Below, in pieces: positions 26,118 through 34,458 of a DNA stretch of 64,000 bases. The position numbers were made by a program, and so were the translations under genes. The DNA is from Enterococcus malodoratus ATCC 43197 (GTDB taxonomy: Bacteria; Bacillota; Bacilli; Lactobacillales; Enterococcaceae). Each line of letters opens with the position of its first letter. The stretch's first letter is position 1. The notes below the pieces were generated by a model, which was given only the letters and a program-made list of their open reading frames with translations, ran no database searches and was not told where the DNA came from. The DNA lies in contig NZ_KE136482.1 in the NCBI RefSeq assembly GCF_000407185.1, positions 1,054,001-1,118,000 of the forward strand, in the 5' to 3' direction.

Positions 26118-26534
26118 TTATTCATCCTTCCCATAATTTTCAAAAAGTTCCTTGATCCCATCTTTTCCAACTGTTTGAATATATTTTGCTAATTCATTTA
26201 ACTCCATTGTTTCCCTGCTGCATACCGCTTCGATCACCATCGGTAGATTTACACCAGTAATTGAGCGATAGTTTACCTTGTCTTTTAATACTTGATAATT
26301 CTGAGCCGTCACATTGTAAGGACTTGCCCCAAAGATATCGCAAAAAACGATAACTCCTTTTCCTTGTTCCATTTTCAGCATTTTGGCAGCAACCTCTTCT
26401 TTGTACCCTTCAATACTTGTTTCATGATACAAACCTAACGTATCAATATTTTCTGCCTCGCCTGTAATTAATTTCAATGCTGAAAGATAACCAGCAGCAA
26501 GTTCCCCATGGGTTAGTATTAATACACCGATCAT
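26118..26534 (-). CDS. PTS mannose-class EIIA component
   Basis: 138 residues; active histidine in VLILTHGELAAGYLSAL, then FCDIFGASPYN and ITGVNLPMVIEA. It is the first gene of the sigma-54 dependent operon, with a strong AGGTG/GGAGG-like ribosome-binding site just upstream. It also likely signals sugar supply to the LevR-type activator through phosphorylation. Confidence 0.92.
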   Translation of the reverse strand: MIGVLILTHGELAAGYLSALKLITGEAENIDTLGLYHETSIEGYKEEVAAKMLKMEQGKGVIVFCDIFGASPYNVTAQNYQVLKDKVNYRSITGVNLPMVIEAVCSRETMELNELAKYIQTVGKDGIKELFENYGKDE

Positions 26535-26559
26535 CCTTTCACCTCCTCACTCTCTATAA

Positions 26560-26575
26560 AGCAATAAGCGTGCCA
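26560..26575 (-). promoter_or_regulatory. Sigma-54 (RpoN) -24/-12 promoter of the mannose-class PTS operon
   Basis: On the minus strand TGGCAC-N5-TTGCT, a perfect match to the -24/-12 consensus, ends 26 bases before the EIIA start codon. It fits control by the LevR-type activator encoded next door. Confidence 0.93.
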
Positions 26576-26595
26576 ACTTTGTGAACAAGTAAAAA

Positions 26596-26643
26596 GAAAG
26601 CATCAAATCAACGTTTTGACGATAAAACGTAGTTGATACTTTC
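26596..26643. promoter_or_regulatory. Upstream activating sequence for the LevR-type regulator
   Basis: An imperfect inverted repeat of about 20-bp arms: GAAAGCATCAAATCAACGTT against the mirror GAAAGTATCAACTACGTTTT read from 26643. It is centred about 50 bases upstream of the -24 element, the usual place for an enhancer bound by a sigma-54 activator. Confidence 0.75.
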
Positions 26644-26719
26644 CAATGAACAATTTATTTTATTAGTGTGCTGTCCAAATAAAAATAGTGTGCTGCTATT
26701 CTTTCATATAGTGTGTCGA

Positions 26720-29242
26720 TTAGTAAACTAACTCTGTATTTACTTCGATCAATTCCATTAAATAGCTAATTTCACTATCCTCGACAACAATTGCATAACG
26801 ATTTTCTAGAGGCGTCAATAGATCTTTAAGGTACTGATACAACTCACGATTGTTTTCAACAATCACGGCCGTATCTTCTCGTAAAAATTGTTCTTTACGA
26901 ATCGCCCGTTCGATCATATTGCTGGTATGGAAAAGAAACTTGATCCAAAAATCTTCAAAATGCGCGATCTGAAAAGCCTCGGCGATCTTTTTCGCTTCAA
27001 TCTCTAACAGATCATAAATGGTGGCACCATCTAAAAAGATTAAGCTCTCTTCTAGGATACAAATAATTTTACTGCGGCGATCGTCTGTAAACACTGTGAC
27101 TTTTTCTTCCATTGTTTTTACTTGAAAGTCTTCAACACTATTCCCAATATAAGCACTCTGTTCAACAATATCTTCCGAAAGTTCGGTAATCGACATTTTC
27201 GGCAACAATGATTTTCTAGTTGCCTCGATGACCATTGGGGTCGTCACCATTTTAATCGTCTTCGTTGGAATTCCGGTCTTTTTGGTGATGATATCGCCGA
27301 ACATGTTCAGCGAACCCATGTCACTCAGAATCACGACGCCTTTTCCTTGATCGACTTTTTGGATTAACTCGGTGGCTTTTTCCAACGTATCGCCAACCGA
27401 TTGAGACAAAGGCATATTTAATCCGACTGCATGATCGACATTCAGTAATTGATTGGCCGTATTGGCTAAATCAGTAGCTGCACTTGTTCCGTGCATCAAA
27501 ATCAAAACCCCGATTTTTTTCTCAGTGTACTTTTCATTCATCGCCTTTAAATACAACGAGATAAAATACTTTTCACTTTCAGGTAGCTGTACCTCCAGTT
27601 GATTGGAGATTTCACGGCAGATTTGTTCAGCTACACCAATTTCTTTTTCCATTGCCAACTCATTTGGTCGTTTGTGTTCTAAAAAGGAATTATCTCTAAA
27701 AGAGTAGCCTTCTGTAATCTTTTCAATCAAGGTATCTAAATGCAATGCTAGACTTTTGATGTTACTCTCTTCTAAGTGATAACGTTCTCTCGACGCGATT
27801 CTTTTTAAAATATTGACCGTGACTTCATAATTCTTACGGGAAACGATTTTAAAGATTGCCTGTTGCTGATTCCCTTGTTTTTCTGCCAATTCCTGTGCTT
27901 TTCCATGAATGATTGACTTTAACGGTGACAAAGAGCCCTTGCCATCTAAATACTTGTGATAGGTTTCTAACACATCATGAGAAACACTTTCCTCCTCGTC
28001 AACTAAAAGAAATGGATCATAATCTCGCTCTTCTTCAGGTGTGAAGACAAATTCGTCGATTTGCAGCAATTTCAATTTTTCTCGCAGCTCACCATTAATT
28101 TCGGGAGAGTGAGCATAATAAAATTGATCAATCAAATACGTCGAAAGATGCGACAGCTTTACTTGAATGAGGGTAGAATTATTGGAAATACTGTCGACTA
28201 AGGCATTGGCACATAACAATTGAATATCATTTTTCATTTGTCCAATATTTCCAACTGGATCATATTGCAGGAAAAAACGAATGACGTCTTCATTGACCTG
28301 CAATTTACGTTCAATTTTCTTCGCTTCTTGCTTAAAGCAAAAATAAATCAACTTAATTTTTTCAGCCAATCCTCGTTCTTTTACACTAGGCATAGAAATT
28401 TTTAAAGGAATTCGTCTTAAGAATGTAGATAAAATATTGCCTTCAATATCCTCTGTAGTAGCACCAATGATTAATACACGAACCTTGCGAGGATTAGCTG
28501 ACTCTCCCAAACGATAGTACTCTCCTCGGTCCATGATTGAAAACAACATTTCTTGACCTTCTGGCGGCAGGCGGTGGATTTCATCTAGAAAAAGAATGCC
28601 GTTGTTGGCTGTTGCAATTAGTCCGTCCTTATCTGACTCTGCACCTGTAAAGGCGTGTTTTACATGACCAAACAGGTGATCTAATAGCAAATGCTGATTA
28701 TTTGAATAATCTGCACAGTTGAAGACCACATAAGGGGAGTCCTCTTGCAGTTTCCCCGCATGCTTCGAATACTGATACATAAAGCGAGCAAACGTTGTTT
28801 TCCCTGAACCGGATGGACCTGTTAATAATGAATGTAAGCCAAACGGCGGATATAATAATGCTGCTTTGGCCTGTCGAACCGCATTTTCCAAAGACCCATC
28901 GTACCCGATCAGCTCCGTAAAGGGAAAATCACCAGGACTATCTTTAGAGTCTTCTTCCAATAATTTTCTTAATTCTTCAAGCGTCCATTCAGCATCTGTT
29001 TTTAATCCATTTCCGATATGCTGTTCGATTATTTCCTTCGCAAGAAAACATACTGGACGCCCCGAAAGCTTTAACACTTTTCCTTCTTCCGCTAATCGAT
29101 TCAAATCACGACTTACATTGTAGCGTGCGATTTCCATCTCCTCAGAGATACTAGTTGAATCTAGTTTCGGTGAATATTCACCGGAAACGAAGTCCTCTGT
29201 TTGCTTGCATAAGAAAGTAAAAATACTATCCTTTCTCCCCAT
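26720..29242 (-). CDS. LevR-type sigma-54 dependent transcriptional activator with PRD and EII domains
   Basis: 840 residues from the ATG at 29242, which has GGAGG upstream (the frame opens at 29278). Order: N-terminal HTH (about 1-80); AAA+ domain (about 95-330) with Walker A GPSGSGKTTFARF, the sigma-54 contact HAFTGAESD and Walker B GILFLDEIHRLP; PRD1 (about 430-540); EIIA-man-like domain with the phosphorylatable His in VLILMHGTSAATDLA; and a C-terminal PRD2. PTS phosphorylation sets its activity, so the operon is switched on when its sugar is transported. It is read away from nothing else: its operon lies directly downstream on the same strand. Confidence 0.93.
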   Translation of the reverse strand: MGRKDSIFTFLCKQTEDFVSGEYSPKLDSTSISEEMEIARYNVSRDLNRLAEEGKVLKLSGRPVCFLAKEIIEQHIGNGLKTDAEWTLEELRKLLEEDSKDSPGDFPFTELIGYDGSLENAVRQAKAALLYPPFGLHSLLTGPSGSGKTTFARFMYQYSKHAGKLQEDSPYVVFNCADYSNNQHLLLDHLFGHVKHAFTGAESDKDGLIATANNGILFLDEIHRLPPEGQEMLFSIMDRGEYYRLGESANPRKVRVLIIGATTEDIEGNILSTFLRRIPLKISMPSVKERGLAEKIKLIYFCFKQEAKKIERKLQVNEDVIRFFLQYDPVGNIGQMKNDIQLLCANALVDSISNNSTLIQVKLSHLSTYLIDQFYYAHSPEINGELREKLKLLQIDEFVFTPEEERDYDPFLLVDEEESVSHDVLETYHKYLDGKGSLSPLKSIIHGKAQELAEKQGNQQQAIFKIVSRKNYEVTVNILKRIASRERYHLEESNIKSLALHLDTLIEKITEGYSFRDNSFLEHKRPNELAMEKEIGVAEQICREISNQLEVQLPESEKYFISLYLKAMNEKYTEKKIGVLILMHGTSAATDLANTANQLLNVDHAVGLNMPLSQSVGDTLEKATELIQKVDQGKGVVILSDMGSLNMFGDIITKKTGIPTKTIKMVTTPMVIEATRKSLLPKMSITELSEDIVEQSAYIGNSVEDFQVKTMEEKVTVFTDDRRSKIICILEESLIFLDGATIYDLLEIEAKKIAEAFQIAHFEDFWIKFLFHTSNMIERAIRKEQFLREDTAVIVENNRELYQYLKDLLTPLENRYAIVVEDSEISYLMELIEVNTELVY

Positions 29243-29285
29243 TCCCCCTACCTCCTTTTGTTTAGTGACATTGTACACAGATTAA

Positions 29286-29299
29286 GAAACGCTTTCAAT
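29286..29299 (-). promoter_or_regulatory. Candidate cre site ahead of the levR-type gene
   Basis: On the minus strand TGAAAGCGTTTCTT, matching the CcpA catabolite-response consensus except for one late position, 44 bases before the start codon. It suggests catabolite repression of the activator. Confidence 0.6.
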
Positions 29300-29304
29300 A
29301 CAGA

Positions 29305-29342
29305 AAAAACCAATCATCCGTTTAAACGGATGATTGGTTTTT
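29305..29342. terminator. Perfect 38-bp palindrome, bidirectional terminator
   Basis: AAAAACCAATCATCCGTTT (29305-29323) is mirrored exactly by 29324-29342. RNA from either strand would form a stem followed by U's. It insulates the levR-type gene from the decayed region upstream. Confidence 0.8.
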
Positions 29343-29947
29343 GTAATAAAGCATATTATAAACATTTAACGATGATCATTAATTCGATAGCCATCCATAA
29401 AAAATAGCTAGTATTTTCAAGTTCACTTTTCTATAAAAGAGTTAGGGAATTAATCAAATCAATTCTACTTTCACTGTGAATATTCTTATTGTAGAACAGA
29501 CGACCGAGTGACTCTTCATCTTACATTTATTTCACCAAGAATCCTCGAAAAGCTTCCGAAAAATCTATTGCTTTAAATAACAGCTTAAAACCTCCGTTTT
29601 CTGATACTTTTCCTTCAATGATTTTTTTTGCTGATAATGGATCAATAATCATTTGTTGGCAATACATAAGTTAATGTTGGTGCGATCAGCTCATTTAGCT
29701 TTTCTTTTGATAAATATCCCGCAGGAATAGATAGTGCTGCTAAAAATCCTCATGCTATGAATGCTCCAATTCATTTCCAACATAACGCTTTTTATTGAAT
29801 ATCACACTCCATAAAGATGCCTTACAAAAACTATTTCAAGTAAAAAGATTTCTTCAACTTACCTCTTATTTAAATCATCGATTTTTGTGTCGATCATTAC
29901 CAACAAATCAATCTTCAAGTATTTCATAGTTAGTGCCTGCAATCACA

Positions 29948-29988
29948 ATGGAAAAAATATTTTTATAAATGCAACCGCTATCTAAGAA
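29948..29988 (+). repeat. 41-bp repeat shared with the sorC remnant at 20251-20291
   Basis: Identical to 20251-20291 except one C/T difference. Both copies would encode NIFINATAI of a SorC-type ligand domain. The two copies are 9.7 kb apart in the same orientation and flank the LevR-controlled operon. Confidence 0.85.
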
Positions 29989-30231
29989 TATCCGGAATGA
30001 AGTAAAAACGATTATTTCTGTTTTAGTTATGGCCGATTACGTCTCTGTATCCCTGGACGAAAAACAAGCAAAACCACAACCATTCTTTAAGAGCGAAAAA
30101 CCGAAGGAAATCAGAATTATCCAAGAAAAAATTGAACATCAGAGAAGAGAAACTTTTGTTGATGAGTCACCTTTTTAGCATTAAAAAGCCTATAAGAAGG
30201 GCTATCTCATCGAAAAGAAGGAGGTTGTGAA

Positions 30232-30424
30232 ATGAAACTAGAAGGATTAGTATCCATGCGATAAATGTGGAACAACTTTAGTAACCGGACGTTCTATACC
30301 AGAAAAACAGTTTATAAAATCTGCAAGAGATGCGGGATGGTCGTGTGGAAAGAAAGACTTATGTTCTGATCGTAGGACTTACCAGCCAAGTGACCGTAAA
30401 AGGAAGAAAAAAAATTTAATTTAA
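30232..30424 (+). pseudogene. Small zinc-ribbon protein gene with a frameshift
   Basis: An ATG at 30232 with an ideal GGAGG gives MKLEGLVS and then stops after MR. One base out of phase the frame continues as PCDKCGTTLVTGRSIPEKQF, CGKKDLCSDRRTYQPSDRKR. Two CxxC-like pairs indicate a zinc ribbon. Such small proteins are common on phages and integrative elements, so this may be the last trace of one. Confidence 0.45.
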
Positions 30425-30609
30425 CATTCGAATCTTAATGTAAACTAGATAAAGGAAAAGCATTATTAATAAATCTTTCAAAATGATAGAAAGTAATACG
30501 TTAAGGGTATTTTTGATCATTGTTATAATTAATATCAACTACCCATCACTACTTTTAATCCTTAAAATATCCGCCCTGAAATGAGTTCAAAAAGCAAACA
30601 GTATCAAAA

Positions 30610-30634
30610 CAGGAATCGAGTGACTCGATTCCTG
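30610..30634 (-). terminator. Terminator of the galactitol-class operon
   Basis: A 12-bp perfect stem (CAGGAATCGAGT, 30610-30621, with 30623-30634) is followed by TTTTG on the minus strand, about 120 bases past the last gene of the operon. A T-run also follows on the plus strand. Confidence 0.65.
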
Positions 30635-30754
30635 AATAGTAGTTTTTTTGTTTAACCGTATACATGATAAGGTGCATTTCATTGCTGCTTTCCGAAAGAC
30701 AATTTTTTCCAATTAACAACAGCGATTATGTTACAGTCTCTTTTATAGGATGTA

Positions 30755-31429
30755 TCAAATACTTCTTGTTTGATAAAGAGCTTTCCAATCATTTGTGAAA
30801 TGATCTATTGCTTGTTTAGTTGCTGATAAATCAAAGAACGCCTCTAATACTTCGGGAGAAAAAGTTACTGCATCAGCTCCGGAATCTATTGCTTCTGTAA
30901 TTTGCATTATGTTCTTAATACTAGAGGCCATGATCTTTCCATCCAATGTGTTTCTTCTGGCATATTCCTTGGCTGAGCTAATGATATCAAAAGGATCAAT
31001 ACCGATATTTTCGGATCTATTAGTGTAGATGGCTATATAATCAGCCCCTGATTCTAATGCTAGAAAGGCCTGAAGCTTTGTATAAACTGCTGAAGTTGTA
31101 ATTCTACAATGTTCATTTTCTTTTTTTAAAATATTTAGTGCATTCAGGCCAGCTTTTGACGCTGGAATTTTTACGAAAACCTCTTCTCCGATCGAGGTCC
31201 AAATTTTTCTTGCATCATCAACCATTCCATCAAGTTCTTTTGCAACGACTTGCATATGCAAAGTACGATCGTTCCCAATTATTTCCAACGTCCTCTTCAT
31301 ATGAGGAAAAAAATCAATTTTCCCTTCTCTTTTGATTATACTCGGTGTAGAAGTTACTCCCCTAATTGGTACTACATCCATATAATTTTCAATACTATCT
31401 AAACAGACGGTGTCCAACATGTACTCCAT
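30755..31429 (-). CDS. Transaldolase-like protein (fructose-6-phosphate aldolase/TalC group)
   Basis: 224 residues from the ATG at 31429, which has AGGAG upstream. Motifs: YMLDTVCLDSIENY, GVTSTPSIIKREG, the Schiff-base lysine in VFVKIPASKAGLNAL, ITTSAVYTKLQAFLALESGADYIAIYTNR, and KIMASSIKNIMQITEAIDSGADAVT. Size and motifs match the short transaldolase/FSA group. As the last gene of a polyol PTS operon it may cleave or form a ketose phosphate. The SDR gene upstream ends 11 bases before it. Confidence 0.85.
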   Translation of the reverse strand: MEYMLDTVCLDSIENYMDVVPIRGVTSTPSIIKREGKIDFFPHMKRTLEIIGNDRTLHMQVVAKELDGMVDDARKIWTSIGEEVFVKIPASKAGLNALNILKKENEHCRITTSAVYTKLQAFLALESGADYIAIYTNRSENIGIDPFDIISSAKEYARRNTLDGKIMASSIKNIMQITEAIDSGADAVTFSPEVLEAFFDLSATKQAIDHFTNDWKALYQTRSI

Positions 31430-31439
31430 TCTTATTCTC

Positions 31440-32240
31440 CTATCCCCTAGATTTTCCACCAGCTATGTTTGTGATAATACCACTTAAATAACTGGCGTGT
31501 TCCGACAAATAGAAGGCAACTACTTCTGCAACCTCCATTAACTTCCCAGCTCTGCCTAGTGGGATACTAGAAGCTTTTATATAGCCTTCTCTCAATTCTT
31601 CTAACGATATTCCTCGAATAAAAGCTAATGTTTCTTCATAACATTCAGATCGCAGGTCAGTTTCCTCCATAATACCTGGAGCTACGCCTAATACTCGGAT
31701 GTTATATTTTCCTAGCTCCTTTGCCCAAGTACAAGTCATACTATTAATGGCGCCCTTTGTTCCTACGTAAAATCCTTGTCCGATTGATCCACCCATAGCA
31801 CTTTCAGTAGACATATTTATAATCACCCCGGAGTGCTTTATAGCCATCTTACGAGCTACTGCTTGGCTCATTAGAAATACACTTTTCTGATTAACTGAGA
31901 TAGTTCGATCAAATAGTTCTTCAGTCAATTCATACTTCCCAGTATTATCAGGATTTATTAACATACCTGGTAAGGCTATTCCTGCATTATTTACTAGACC
32001 ATCAATCCGGCCAAATTTCTGAAAAACATGAGCTACTTGTTGATCAACCTCGTTTTTTTTTGATACATCGACTTTATAAAAATAATAATTTTTTTGTTTG
32101 ATTTGATCCGTACTCTTTAAATCAAAGTTCACCACTAGTGCGTTGTTTTCTATCAAACATTTGACGATATTGCACCCGATCCCAGCAGAACCACCAGTTA
32201 CAATAATCACCTTATTATCCAAACCCAACCAACTTTCCAT
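31440..32240 (-). CDS. SDR family oxidoreductase (sorbitol-6-phosphate dehydrogenase-like)
   Basis: 266 residues: TGGSAGIGCNIV, VNNAGIALPG, the catalytic YVGTKGAIN, and the C-terminal ASYLSGIITNIAGG. The long insert and C-terminus resemble SrlD/sorbitol-6-phosphate 2-dehydrogenase-type enzymes. It sits in the galactitol-class PTS operon and probably oxidises the phosphorylated polyol. The exact substrate is inferred from context only. Confidence 0.8.
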   Translation of the reverse strand: MESWLGLDNKVIIVTGGSAGIGCNIVKCLIENNALVVNFDLKSTDQIKQKNYYFYKVDVSKKNEVDQQVAHVFQKFGRIDGLVNNAGIALPGMLINPDNTGKYELTEELFDRTISVNQKSVFLMSQAVARKMAIKHSGVIINMSTESAMGGSIGQGFYVGTKGAINSMTCTWAKELGKYNIRVLGVAPGIMEETDLRSECYEETLAFIRGISLEELREGYIKASSIPLGRAGKLMEVAEVVAFYLSEHASYLSGIITNIAGGKSRG

Positions 32241-32266
32241 GCCTTCCCCCCTTAATTAATTTTCTA

Positions 32267-33322
32267 TTAGTCAGAAAATTCTTCTGGATTTGATTCGATC
32301 ATCACCTTGATCTCATTGCCATCCATCACTTTATCAAATGCTTCACGCCAATCAGTCAATGGATATTTTTTTGTGATCATCTCATCGATATTAATTGCAC
32401 CTTTGGCTAACAAATGAATGGCGATTGGCCAATCATAAGGATTCTGCGAACGACTTCCGATGTATTCAATCTCTCGTTGAATGATCGATTCCGTGTCTAG
32501 GTCTACCATTTTATTGGCAAATAGACCAACTTGAACAAATTGCCCCTGTTTGCGAATCAATGGCAAGCTGGCATTTACAGCCGTCACCGCTCCAGAGGCG
32601 TCGTATACTTTATCAACGCCATAGCCATTAGTTACTCCAGCAACTATTTTAGCTAAGTCTTCTTTCATCGTATCTATGATCACATCTGCTCCCATTTTTT
32701 TCGCTAATTCTAAGCGGTGCGCATCTTTCGTGATTCCTGTCATAATAACGAACGCTCCGATTTCTTTGGCGATCTGTAATAAAAACAACCCTATCGGTCC
32801 AGGTCCCATGATAATAATGGTATCTTTTAGTTCTAAACGACTCTTTTGATACATTGCATGCACACAACAAGCTAAAGGTTCACTCATCGCTGCCCCTTCG
32901 TAACTCAGGTGATCTGGTAATAAATGAATACTTTCTTCCCGTGCCAACACATAATTAGCCATCGAGCCATTTTGTTGCGTCCCGATTCCTTTACGATGGG
33001 GGCATAAATTGTATTTTTTTTCCTTACAGTAACCACATTTCCCACAGACATTAAACGTCGTCTCGCTGGTCACACGATCGCCAACACTGACGCTTGTTAC
33101 TTTGTCGCCTACTGCAACGACTTGTCCAGAAAATTCATGTCCCAGCACAACTGGCGTCGTTGGATTTTTGTACTCACCTTTAAACGTATGGATATCTGAC
33201 CCACAGATACCGGTATATGCGACTTTGATCAAGATCTTATCCTCTATTGCTTCAGGTACAGCAAGGTCGATAAATGCCATTTGATCATAGCCGGGAGCTT
33301 GTTTTGAAATACCCTTCATCAT
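32267..33322 (-). CDS. Zinc-dependent dehydrogenase (MDR family)
   Basis: 351 residues. Zinc ligands: CGICGSDIH and GHEFSGQVVA. Structural cysteines: FNVCGKCGYCKEKKYNLCPH. Rossmann motif: IIMGPGPIGLFLLQIAKEIG. The pattern resembles threonine- or polyol-dehydrogenases. Its start overlaps the stop of the preceding dehydrogenase (33319-33322), indicating translational coupling. Two different MDR enzymes in one operon suggest two oxidation steps or a broad substrate range. Confidence 0.83.
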   Translation of the reverse strand: MMKGISKQAPGYDQMAFIDLAVPEAIEDKILIKVAYTGICGSDIHTFKGEYKNPTTPVVLGHEFSGQVVAVGDKVTSVSVGDRVTSETTFNVCGKCGYCKEKKYNLCPHRKGIGTQQNGSMANYVLAREESIHLLPDHLSYEGAAMSEPLACCVHAMYQKSRLELKDTIIIMGPGPIGLFLLQIAKEIGAFVIMTGITKDAHRLELAKKMGADVIIDTMKEDLAKIVAGVTNGYGVDKVYDASGAVTAVNASLPLIRKQGQFVQVGLFANKMVDLDTESIIQREIEYIGSRSQNPYDWPIAIHLLAKGAINIDEMITKKYPLTDWREAFDKVMDGNEIKVMIESNPEEFSD

Positions 33323-34383
33323 TTCTCATCCCCTTTGCTTTCTTCCGGAAAAATCATTACTTTGTTATAAGATTCTTCACGATTCACTGTCAGATCAAAT
33401 GCTTGTTGAATTTCTGTCAATTGAAATCGATGCGAAATCAAATCCTTTAAGTTTATTTTTCCTTGTTCGATAAATTTTGCAGAATGTATCCATTCTTTTC
33501 CTGGAAAAGGGGCAGAATAGGAATTCCAGAAACCATTTATTGTGTATTCTCTTCGAAAAATATTTTCAAAGGCTCGTTGGCGTAATAGAATATCCGAATA
33601 AGCGATACCTTGATAGCCGATTTTGCCTCCTTTTTTTGTGATTAACAGGCACTGTTCCTCGGTAATCTTGGAGCCGGCACACTCGATAGCAATATCGACC
33701 CCGAGATTGTCCGTTAACTCAAATATTTTTTTCTCTATTGATTCTTCTAAAGGGTTTACCGTATCCGTTACGCCATATTTTTTCGCCTCGTTTATCTTAT
33801 TTGAATCGATATCTATCCCAATAATCTTTTTTACGCCTGTTAATCGCAACCACTGAACCGTTAATATTCCGATTGTTCCTAGTCCAAATACCGCTACTAT
33901 ATCTCCGATTTTAGAATCTAACCCCATGACACCATGAGCCGCTACCGCTAATGGTTCAATCATTGCGGCTTCTTCAAAGGAAATGCTTTCCCCTATGTTA
34001 ATCACATTCTCTTCTGGAACAGTTACATATTCCTCAAAGCCGCCATATCGGTGAGATCCTATCATGGTGTAGTCTTCACACAACTGATATTTTCCTGATT
34101 CACAATAGACACATTCATGACAGGGAATTAGAGGCGCTACAACCACCCGGTCGCCTATCAAACTTCTTTTTACATTACTTCCTATTGATTCAACGACTCC
34201 AGAAAATTCATGCCCCATAACCATGGGCAGTTCATATTTCCATTCGTTCTGCATTTTATGAATATCAGATCCACAAATTCCTACAGCTTTCACTTTTACC
34301 AGTACCTCATGTTCTTTAGGAATAGGTTTTTCGATCGTTTCTATTTCAAATTTATTCAACCCTTTTAACAATGCGGCTTTCAT
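33319..34383 (-). CDS. Zinc-dependent galactitol-1-phosphate dehydrogenase-like protein
   Basis: 354 residues from the ATG at 34383, which has GGAG at good spacing; the open frame reaches 34455 without a better start. Motifs: CGICGSDIHKM, GHEFSGVVES, PCHECVYCESGKYQLCEDY, AVFGLGTIGILTVQW. It shares many blocks with the dehydrogenase at 22784-23836, including the C-terminal SHR/FQLTEIQQAFDL region. Next to a galactitol-class EIIC it is a good candidate for the first oxidation of the phosphorylated polyol. Confidence 0.83.
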   Translation of the reverse strand: MKAALLKGLNKFEIETIEKPIPKEHEVLVKVKAVGICGSDIHKMQNEWKYELPMVMGHEFSGVVESIGSNVKRSLIGDRVVVAPLIPCHECVYCESGKYQLCEDYTMIGSHRYGGFEEYVTVPEENVINIGESISFEEAAMIEPLAVAAHGVMGLDSKIGDIVAVFGLGTIGILTVQWLRLTGVKKIIGIDIDSNKINEAKKYGVTDTVNPLEESIEKKIFELTDNLGVDIAIECAGSKITEEQCLLITKKGGKIGYQGIAYSDILLRQRAFENIFRREYTINGFWNSYSAPFPGKEWIHSAKFIEQGKINLKDLISHRFQLTEIQQAFDLTVNREESYNKVMIFPEESKGDEK

Positions 34384-34458
34384 GACAAAGCTCCTCTCTT
34401 TCAAATAAATCAAGGGACCCTTTTTAGAGTCCCTTAATTCAGAAATGACTATCAAAAA

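Larger units (their letters stand above)
29343..30754. other. Decayed region with gene fragments
   Basis: About 1.4 kb without an intact gene. On the minus strand near 29530-29800, two frames carry protein-like pieces (GYLSKEKLNELIAPTLTYVL, then DPLSAKKIIEGKVSENGGFK) that look like one frameshifted gene I cannot identify. At 29948-29988 is a copy of the sorC fragment repeat. A 69-codon plus frame at 29969-30178 (SLDEKQAKPQPFFKSEKPKE) is unrecognised. A broken zinc-ribbon gene follows at 30232. Confidence 0.5.

Noticed and set aside
26720-29242. Reading the levR-type start at 29278
   Set aside because: The GGAGG site lies between 29278 and 29242, so the internal ATG at 29242 fits better.
29969-30178. 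69-codon plus-strand frame in the decayed region
   Set aside because: Its first codons are the out-of-frame sorC repeat; kept only as part of the decayed-region note because the later part may be a real gene end.
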